From assembly GCA_015680635.1 (NCBI GenBank), contig JAABOA010000342.1, positions 5,586-16,119 of the forward strand: DNA of 10,534 bases. The letters run 5' to 3'. The notes under the pieces are model-generated. The model saw only the letters and a program-made list of their open reading frames with translations. It did not search any database and had not been told where the DNA came from. Positions 1 to 7,170 of this stretch are shown here, piece after piece. This DNA is from Lunasporangiospora selenospora. Taxonomy: Eukaryota; Mortierellomycota; Mortierellomycetes; Mortierellales; Mortierellaceae. Position numbers and translations under genes: made by a program. Numbering within the stretch: the stretch's first letter is position 1; each line of letters opens with the position of its first letter.

Positions 1-2224
1 CCGCGAGTCGTGGTACCGGCTATGCCATCGGTCCTAGTCACGTCATTGGAGGATTGTTTCCCTGATTCGCCAATAGAAGTACTCCGCCGCCGTCGACTCA
101 GACTGGCTCGGCGATGTCTGTGTGAATGGCGGTAATAGTGCTGGTGAATATAATGGTAATAATGATGGTGTCGAATAACGCTGTCCCGGCGACCGATAGT
201 ATTCACTGCTATCCCTGAATTGCTGTTGACTGTGTCGCTCCAGTTTCTTAATTTCTTGAAATTCTCATCCTCTGATTGTGGAACAGTACCAGCTGCAGAG
301 CCAGAGCCAGAGCCTGCGGCCCCACTTCCCCCCGCAAACGTGTTGTAAATAAAGTCGCGTTTCCTTCTAGCTGATGCTGTCAGTCGCGAGACACTAAAAA
401 GTCCAGAAGATGATCCTCCCTCATCCCCAGAGTACAACTCTGGCATCGTGGCCCAAGTCTGAGGAAGAGAAGCTCCAGGGCCAAAGGATCCCAAAGGTGT
501 ATTCCCTGCAGATATGGACGATGACTGGGGCGAGGCAGTAGAAGATGGAGCATTCGAAGAGGGAGTGGCGCTAGACAACCCCACATTTCGCTTCAATAGC
601 TCCTTGATCCGTGTTGCAGAAGACTCGCGTTGGGGTTCACCCGACGAAGCCGAAGGATTAAAAACATAGGAGACCAGGTTGACTCCCGCTCGTGTCATCA
701 CATTTAGTGGTGCTGCTCCCATGCTGCCATATCCAAAGGGTATAGAGTATGCTGGGGCAATGGCCATGCTAATTGTCTCCTTGCCCGATCGAGCTGTGTT
801 CGATCGCGATGCAAGCTGTGGCGGGGGTGCAAGGGACGAAGCTCCAGTAGGATCTGTACTTGCCCTTAGACTCGGCATACTTGTTACCACCCTGGGAGCG
901 ATCACGGGGTCTGAGATACATAGAAATGAATGATTGTACCTCTAATTAGAAACATTTTTAGAGTAGACTAAGGCACAGCCACGAGTAAAGCAGAAAGTAC
1001 ATTACCAGTGGTCATAGCCTCGGCATCGCTCTCGCCACTAGTGAGACCAGCAGCGGTGCTGTCCAAGGCTGCCTCCATCCCCTCCTCTCCAATCTCGTCG
1101 CGGAGCATTGATCCTCTCCGGTGGCGAAGTCTTCGTAGACGCGTCGTGATCCCCTTTTTGCGAGTCTTACCAACGCTCAATGACTTGGTGAGTCCGGGAG
1201 AGGCCGCAGAAGATTGGCCTGTGCTGCCCGACATTGGCCCGTGTCCGTCCTCGCTCTCATCTGTCGAGGTGCAGATTGGTATAGAGGGACCAACTATATC
1301 TGCCGCACTATAAGACTTTGATCTAGGTAATGACATTGGTGGTGAGAGGTAACCAAAGCTCCCGAACCCATGACATAGCGCAGGCCGATCCCCCAGTCGC
1401 TTCGAACCCCCTGAAGGCGGCAAAATGACTGAAGCGCGTCTTGGGAAGTTGCGAAGAGGCTCAGTCTTAGACTCTGGTATCTCTTCGGGGTGCGGGAGAA
1501 GCAGGTCTTTGGAGTGTCGCCGATGTCCAGCGGGGACAGGAGATGAGCGCTCGGTCAAAGGCGATGTTGATTTGAGCTTGGACGTGTAAGTCGGACGACC
1601 GACACCTGTGGGCGAACTTATCAGTCCACTCGCCACTGCGTTTTTGAGGGAGAGCTCCTCTGGGCTGGTCACGAGCGTCAAACGGGGCCGCGGCTGTCTC
1701 GGACCTGTCACAGGGTGAGAGACAGAGGATCGGCGTCGTGGCCGCGATCCCGTCCTCTTCGGTCGGTCCTTGAGATCGGCTACAGAAGAGATGGGATCAG
1801 CCGTGACAGCGGGAAGTGTCCCGCTGGTATTGTCCTGGTCATTGTGAACCCCATCGGCTACGAGCACTTTGGCTGTTTCTGTTGGAATGGTTTTTGTATC
1901 CGTAAGTGTATCTGCAAGTGCGTCTGCGTCCATGGACGAGTCATGTTGGACGCTTTTAGGTTCGGCGATACCCTCCAAACCGGTTGTTGGACCGTTCGCC
2001 GCGAAATTTGTGGCACCATGCAGATCAACTCCTTCTGACAAACCCTGCATCCTAGGGTCTGTCCCAGCACCATCGAGACTCGTTGACGACAGTAGTTGTG
2101 ACGATGGTGGCGGATGCAGGGCTACAGTAGCTGAAAGTGTCTCAACTGGCCCTTGTGTCGATCCCTGTGGCGAAGCGGGCCGGGGAGGAATGATCGAAGG
2201 GCTCAAGTTGGAAGTTGCATGCAT
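1..2224 (-). CDS. Ser/Pro-rich probably disordered protein of unknown function, two exons, 3' end beyond the window
   Basis: I do not recognise the family. Exon 1 is 2224-1006 and exon 2 is 910-1, continuing past the left edge. The 95-nt intron (1005-911) starts GTAATG, has a CTAAT branch-like site and ends CTCAG. The join is phase 1 and gives Asp407. Exon 2 then stays open for 302 codons to the window edge, which strongly supports it. Reading through the intron instead meets a stop at 968-970. The visible part is 709 aa. It is rich in Ser, Pro, Thr and Arg and has no visible catalytic motif, signal peptide or membrane segment. Basic patches and at least seven Arg-Arg-x-Ser type sites occur, for example near residues 167, 238, 265 and 372. 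A His/Tyr-rich patch lies at 654-672. The chosen start is the first in-frame ATG, with G at -3. The frame stays open upstream to about 2458 without an ATG, and a TTCTCTCTCAG acceptor-like site at 2284-2294 leaves room for an upstream exon. Phosphoregulation is inferred only. Confidence 0.8.
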
Positions 2225-2528
2225 GACAGAGGAGACTAGCTCCAGCAGTGGAGGAGTAAGTGAGAGGTTGGTTGTGGAGGGTTCTGAGAGAGAATGATAC
2301 AGCAATGGACAAAAAAGGGGGAACAAAGGCAGGGCTGGGTGTTGGGCAGAGTAGGGAATGCATAGGGCTCTGCCCTTGTCACAGCTGCGGTGGGAGGTAA
2401 TGGACGAATGGATGGAATGATTTTGTGGATCGGATCGTGCGGCTCCTTGTTTCTCCGGTCAAGAATGCAAAGCGCAGACACGGGCAGAAATGGCGATGGG
2501 GAAGCAGGGATGGACGCAGACGATAGTA

Positions 2529-2658
2529 TGAGAAAGAGAGAAGAAGGTGCAGAGCAGAGTAGGGCAGAGAAGAGTAAAGCAGAGAAGAGTAAAGCAGAGA
2601 AGAGTAGAGAGAGGGAGAGAGGAGAGGAGAGGAGAGGAGAGGAAAGGAGAGAAGAGAG
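2529..2658. repeat. Purine-rich low-complexity tract
   Basis: About 130 bp are almost entirely A and G on the plus strand, with only scattered T and C. The first half is built on a GCAGAGAAGAGTAAA unit and the second half on a GGAGA unit repeated about six times (roughly 2620-2650). The tract begins about 305 bp from the left gene's start codon and ends about 300 bp from the TFIIE-beta start codon, almost exactly midway. Such tracts can exclude nucleosomes or form triplex DNA. That role is inference here. Confidence 0.85.
2564..2608 (+). repeat. 15-bp tandem repeat, three copies
   Basis: The unit GCAGAGAAGAGTAAA occurs at 2564-2578 and 2579-2593 exactly, and at 2594-2608 with one change near its end. 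A degenerate half copy precedes it at about 2553-2563. Because the period is a multiple of three, it produces a repeated Phe-Ser-Ala-Leu-Leu pattern in one minus-strand frame. That frame has no other sign of coding. Confidence 0.85.
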
Positions 2659-2872
2659 CAGCGCACGAGCAAAATGAATAATGAGCAGCGCAAAAGGAGG
2701 AAGCCAGAGAGGGCACACACGGCTCGGATTTTTCCTGCTCTTGTTCCACTGGCCACTGTCGTACTCTGGTGGTCACGCCTGCTACGCTCCCCCGTTCGCA
2801 GTCACCAGGATACGTTTCCAGCCAGGACCATCTTGGTCAGTACAAGAGATCTTGCCCAACCAGCCCCCAAGC

Positions 2873-2968
2873 ATGGATCTCACTTTTCTGCTGTCCTGCA
2901 CCAGCATCTCGCATCGGATCCATCAGGGCCACACTTCACCACCACACAACCAGTATCATGTCTCTTAA
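2873..2968 (+). promoter_or_regulatory. Upstream ORF overlapping the TFIIE-beta start codon
   Basis: An ATG at 2873 has A at -3 and G at +4, a favourable context. It opens a 31-codon frame that ends with TAA at 2966-2968, eight bases past the first base of the main ATG at 2958 and in a different frame. If the mRNA starts upstream of 2873, ribosomes would have to skip this ATG to reach the main one, which would lower TFIIE-beta output. If transcription starts between 2876 and 2957 it has no effect. The transcription start is unknown. Confidence 0.3.
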
Positions 2969-4217
2969 GAACGCTGCCAGCGAGTTCAAAAAGCGCCTTG
3001 CCGATCAACCCATCATTAGGCGAGCGGTCGTCACCCCCGCCAAGGATGAGTCTCGCTTCTTTACTGGATCAGATGCCAACCCAAACAACAATGGTTTACA
3101 TGTCTTTTCTTCTAGCAAAAAGAAAAAGAGCGAAGTCTACTCTCAGCCAAAGGACACTGGAGTGGGTCGACACACCAACAGCTTGCTCTTTAACGCTATC
3201 AATTATCTCAAAGTATGAAAAATTTGGGAAACGAGCAAGAGTTTTTGACAACATCCCCTTTGCCTAAGGATTCTCATTCCGATAAACGACACTCCAGATC
3301 TGCGCAATATTCTTTTCTTTATTCATGAAGGACGACATGTTTGGCATTTTTCATGTTACTCACCAAGCCTTTTAAAATCTCTCTTATTGCTATTGTTCGC
3401 AGTCGGTGGATGAGCCGCAGACAATTGAGGATTTGAAGCGCCATGGCGTGGACCTGGATGCAGCACCAGAACTCCACCAACTTCTCAGAGAGAATGCTAA
3501 GGTCAACTATGACTCTATCAATAGTACCTTTGTCTATAAGGTAAAGACCTTTTGATCACTGTTTATTTTACCGAGATTGAAGAGTAGATAATTTATCTGT
3601 CTTGACGCAAACTACTGACATCTTGTTTCTGTTATTTTCTTAACCAACAACAAAAATCTGATCTACAAACAACAGCCGACGTATCAAATCAGGAGCAAGG
3701 AGGACTTGTTGCTCATGTTGGAAAAGCGGAGAAACGAAGGTGGCATGGATTATAAAGAGCTCAAAGACTCATATTCAAAACTGTCACAGGCCGTCGAGGA
3801 ACTTGCATCAGAAGGAAGGATATTGGTCGTGAGGAACAAGGATGGCAACCCCAGAGTTCTTTACTGGAACGACCAGCGATACAACACAGCTATGGATGCA
3901 GGTACAAAAGGAATTAACCTCCATTACCATGGAAATGATACTGTATGATCTCCGGAATTAACTTTGGATATTGACTCAATACTTCAAAAAAAAAAATAGA
4001 CTTTCGAAAAATTTGGCATTCACTAAGGATTCCAGATGAAGTTGATCTACCAAAAGAATTGGAGAAGGCTGGTTTGACACATATGCAAGTCTTCGACAAG
4101 AAGGGACCAGGCGAGACACCTAAGCGCAAGCAGGTGCGCCGCAACAGAAAGATGAAGATTACCAACACACATATGAAGGAACTGGATCTTACCAAGGATT
4201 TCGTTGTCCAAAAGTGA
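2958..4217 (+). CDS. TFA2: Transcription initiation factor IIE, beta subunit
   Basis: TFIIE-beta pairs with TFIIE-alpha in the nucleus, bridges RNA polymerase II and TFIIH, and helps promoter opening. Exons are 2958-3212, 3403-3540, 3676-3901 and 4000-4217. They give 278 aa, close to the roughly 290 aa of animal GTF2E2 and shorter than yeast Tfa2. Introns of 190, 135 and 98 nt are all GT-AG, with a TACTGAC branch-like site in intron 2. Residues 1-69 are a Ser/Lys-containing leader. Residues 70-131 match the first winged helix, with the NAINYLK strip and the FVYKPTYQIRSK junction formed across intron 2. Residues 132-200 match the second winged helix, with VLYWND at its end. Residues 207-278 carry the FRKIWHSLRIPDE segment, completed across intron 3, and a basic tail (KRKQVRRNRKMK). 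The start is the first in-frame ATG, with A at -3. The domain order and junction motifs make the call firm; small exon-edge shifts remain possible. Confidence 0.92.
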
Positions 4218-4495
4218 TGAGAACGCATCGTTTTACTATGGTTATATTATCTCGGATGTTAGTGGATGTGAACCCCTCTCTTCGGTATTGAGAATGGAAC
4301 GCCCTGTCATTATTGTTATTCCATCTTTCGAATAGGAGCCTGAAATTGCTTTCTATCGTGAACACTGTCACTTTTCTTTTCTTTTTTTAGTTTTCTCTAT
4401 CCCCTCTCTCATTTCTCTATGGACGCCAAGTTATGTACTTCTGCGATCCCCACGACCAGTACCGATGCCTTTTCTCCCTGAGTCTGACTATGACA

Positions 4496-4501
4496 AATAA
4501 A
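4496..4501 (+). terminator. AATAAA polyadenylation signal for TFIIE-beta
   Basis: A canonical AATAAA lies about 280 nt past the TFIIE-beta stop codon, with a T-rich run (4373-4388) upstream and a run of A (4513-4519) just after it. Position and sequence fit a poly(A) signal. The actual cleavage site is not known. Confidence 0.55.
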
Positions 4502-4551
4502 TACAGCGATAAAAAAACTTTCTACAGTTTCTAATGCAATGAGATCAATGT

Positions 4552-4558
4552 AGTTTAT
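4552..4558 (-). terminator. Weak poly(A) signal for the CotH gene
   Basis: On the minus strand an ATATAAA-type element lies about 85 nt beyond the CotH stop, following a T-rich stretch. TATAAA is a known weaker variant of the poly(A) hexamer. No AATAAA is seen closer on that strand, so this is the best candidate rather than a firm call. Confidence 0.25.
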
Positions 4559-4641
4559 ATGTATACATGAAGTGAGGCTATGACTAAATGAGAAAAAAAA
4601 AAAAAGAAAGAAATACTCTCTGGATATGTCCTAATGGGCTT

Positions 4642-6974
4642 CTAAACTACAATCAACGAGGCAAAAAGAGCAACTAAAGCGCTCACGAAAACTCCAGCGC
4701 CACGAGGCATCACGGCGCTCGCAGCACTCTTATTTCCCTTCTGTTTAGGATGGTCACCATCTTTGTCAGTACCATCAGGAGAACCTTGGTCGCCCTTCTT
4801 GGGAGGAGGGGCCACCCGATCAGCCGTACCGGCTGGGATCTCAAACTTGAGCTCGGCAGCGACGAGATCGGCCATATCCTTGACCCAGCCACGAACCGAG
4901 TAGGACATATCCTTGGTATGCTTATCCAGATTGTTATTAAAGTCATCAAATGTGTATCCGTTGTTTTTGCCGGGACTCTTGCGTTTGAGCGAAATATCCC
5001 ACTTGGCATCTTCGGAAAGCATTTTGTTGTAATACTCGATTCTAGGGAAAAGAGCCTCGGGCTTGAAGACCGTGCTAACAATCTCCTTGAGGATCGTCTC
5101 AAACTTTTGATTGATATCCTTGTTTTGAAGGATGAGTTTCGAGACCAAGGGATGGTCTCCAGACTTGAAGTCGTACCAGTTCTTGTACGTGTCAAGCTTC
5201 GACTTGGGGGCGCCGTTACCAAAGGTACCATCGAAATCAGTGGGGATCCATTGCCACTTGCCGTTAGGCTTCAAGGTAGGGTTGTTATACATAAAATAGT
5301 TGGAGGCCGACCACCAGTAATTATCCCAGGCTCCTCCCAAGTATTCAAGGGCCATGTTGCGCAAGAACCCATCAAGATCCAGACGGTCATTCCAGTAAGC
5401 GACGGGGTCAGGGGTCGTGGCGGGGTCAAACTCCTGAAGTCCCTTCATTAAGGCAATCAAGTCCTGAAGAGGCTCCGCTTTGGGGTTCTTGCCGAGGTAC
5501 TCGGACTTGTAGCAAGTCTTGTCATAATCAGCGGTGGCGGGACCCTTGTAAACAAGGTCAGCCTTGAAATTTCTGATGTCGTCCATCCAACCGTTCATCT
5601 TGACAAGTGAGCCACGCTCGACCTTGTCATCGCCGCTGTGGACAGTCTGCTTCAGGAAGGACTTTTTGATATCATCTACCATCAAGAAAAGGCCGTAGGG
5701 CTCATTGTTCACAAAAAGACGAACCCACGCGCCTATTTTTGTTTATTAGGGAAATAATGCAAAATAGAAAGTGTCAGTAATAAGTTCCAATTTAGAGATG
5801 CTCTTTTTTTTCACAAGCAAAATACCAAGATATCGTGTAATTACCTTGCTGAGTGGGAACACCAGCCGAGTTGAGCGTATCAATGTAGAGCTTCTCACGC
5901 AACATGGTGGGGTCCATGACCATAGAACGAAGCTTGATATTGGGACGATGGAAGAATGTCTGATTGGCCTTGGTATCAAATTTGAACTTGAAACTATGAG
6001 CCGCGTGAGAAAGGAGAAGTAGATAATCTCGCGTCAAAAACATTGAGCTACTGTCGAACCATTTGCTCGCTCACTAGTATTTTTTTTCAATGTAAAATTA
6101 AAATTACAAGGTTAACTTACGCCTGCTTTGAGTGCTCCTTGGAGGACTTTCCTGAGGTCTTGAAGGTAACATTTTCTAAATCACCCAAACCAAACAAGCC
6201 GTTAACAAACAACACAGAGTATTGAACAACGTCATACTCCTCGATTCCACAGACTCGCTCCTTTAACAAAAGGGGGGGAATAACACTTACTCTGGGAGTG
6301 AATAGTGTTGCTGTTGATAAATCGGAAATCAACTTTGTAATCCTTGCCATTCGTAGGGTTTTTCATCATCTCCTCAATGCTGGCCGGGGCTGCTGTCAAA
6401 TGGATCGTCGCGATCTGCTTAGTCTTGAAAGCATTGGTCTTGGATGGGTACGTGGCCAAGTAAGTGTAAGGGACCTTGGGCAAATCCTCCCACACGGTCA
6501 CTTGTCTCTCAAAGAACTCGTTTGGTGTGGCCGTATCCTTGGGATCCTTAAGCTTGCGAACAAACTCTTCTCCCTTGACAGCAGCTCCTGATTGGGAGAG
6601 CTCGACATATGAGTACTCGGACGCGCTCGTCGTTCCCGGGACTGTGCCAGTCCAGACGGGGAATGTGTTCTCAGAGTTCAACTTGGTGACTTGGCCATTA
6701 ACATTCACACCAAAAGAGCCAAGGTCTGAGGAGGGGTATCCGATGACATTAAAAGTAACTAGAAGTGAAAGGAAGGGGGATTCATTCGGTGTCAGCTGTA
6801 TGAACAAATACGTAAACAGATAGAAAAAAAGCCTTAGGGTGAGAGGTATCCAAGAGACTCCTCTAAGAGATTGGCGGATGGTACGGATTGTTGTAGGTGG
6901 AGATGGTGCAAAGAACACGTACTGTCAGCATATGCGACTGTGGCGAGTGCCACCAGTCCGATAATCAACTTCAT
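4642..6974 (-). CDS. cotH: Secreted, GPI-anchored CotH-family kinase-like protein
   Basis: Exons are 6974-6923, 6758-6291, 6175-6121, 5993-5845 and 5732-4642, giving 604 aa. All four introns are GT-AG (164, 115, 127 and 112 nt), with CTGAC or TACTGAC sites in introns 1 and 4. Residues 1-16 are a signal peptide ending AYA. Residues 18 to about 120 are a beta-rich N-terminal region. The CotH core starts near 150: INSNTIHSQ, NVTFKTSGK, FKFKFD, IKLRSM, DPTMLREKLYID, VRLFVNNEPYGLF and MVDD (Asp261-262). The IPTDFDGTFG motif puts Asp407 and Asp409 at the likely metal-binding site. Residues 550-580 are Pro/Lys/Asp-rich. Residues 588-604 are hydrophobic, as in a GPI-anchor signal. N-glycosylation sites lie at 175, 202 and perhaps 575. 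Bacillus CotH is an atypical spore-coat protein kinase; some Mucorales members are surface ligands for host cells. Role, substrate and catalytic activity are unproven here. Confidence 0.95.
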
Positions 6975-7170
6975 GATTTGCTTGTCTTAGGTCTGGTGTA
7001 GCTTGTCTTCAGAGAGGGCAGAGTGGTATAATGATATACGGTGGAGGGTCGTAGTGATGACAAAAGTGAAGGTGGAAAGATGGTCGAGTAATTGAAGAGG
7101 GGGGGGGAGGGATTGTAGGTCGTTATCAGGGGTTGGGAGGGGCCCGAATGCCAGGATTATATATAGTCCA
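6975..7170 (-). promoter_or_regulatory. CotH gene promoter and 5' leader
   Basis: Read on the minus strand, a TATA box is followed by about 180 bases rich in C and T, including a run of nine C (plus-strand G at 7099-7107), and then the start ATG with A at -3. A pyrimidine-rich leader after a TATA box fits a fungal RNA polymerase II promoter with an inducible-type core. No upstream ATG lies between the TATA box and the start in a position I would count as strong. Specific regulator sites are not recognised. Confidence 0.5.
7157..7165 (-). promoter_or_regulatory. TATA box of the CotH gene
   Basis: The minus strand reads TATATATAA, a strong TATA match, 183-191 bp upstream of the CotH start codon. 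This implies a 5' leader of roughly 100-160 nt. It is the only good TATA match close upstream of any of the three genes. Confidence 0.5.

Larger units (their letters stand above)
2225..2957. promoter_or_regulatory. Divergent intergenic promoter region
   Basis: This 733-bp stretch separates two genes read outward, so it should hold both promoters and both 5' leaders. No clear TATA box is visible on either side. The middle is a long purine-rich tract on the plus strand, therefore C/T-rich as read toward the left gene. C/T-rich leaders are common in fungal genes. Apparent reading frames through the tract on the minus strand are low-complexity Leu/Ser translations of the repeat and are not treated as genes. 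Short upstream reading frames overlap each start codon. Transcription start sites cannot be placed from sequence alone. Confidence 0.65.
4218..4641. other. Convergent 3' flanks of the TFIIE-beta and CotH genes
   Basis: This 424-bp stretch lies between two stop codons that face each other. It holds the 3' untranslated regions of both genes. A plus-strand AATAAA serves the TFIIE-beta side. A run of 13 A at 4593-4605, read as T on the CotH strand, and a TATAAA-like hexamer lie downstream of the CotH stop. I see no gene here. Confidence 0.7.

Noticed and set aside
2236-2776. Overlapping minus-strand frames of 105-160 codons in the divergent region
   Set aside because: They translate the purine-rich tract into Leu/Ser repeats, have no domain, and three frames are open at once, which is what low-complexity DNA does.
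2769-2957. Upstream in-frame extension of TFIIE-beta
   Set aside because: The frame is open upstream of the ATG, but the only start there is GTG. The family N-terminus is variable and the ATG at 2958 has a good context, so the extension is not needed.
4750-5451. 233-codon plus-strand frame
   Set aside because: It is antisense to the well-supported last exon of the CotH gene and has no domain of its own.
6254-6290. 37-nt intron as the main splice form in CotH
   Set aside because: It would insert 26 residues not expected in the family between the SQ and NVTF blocks, and is shorter than is usual for fungal introns. The 115-nt intron gives a clean family match.
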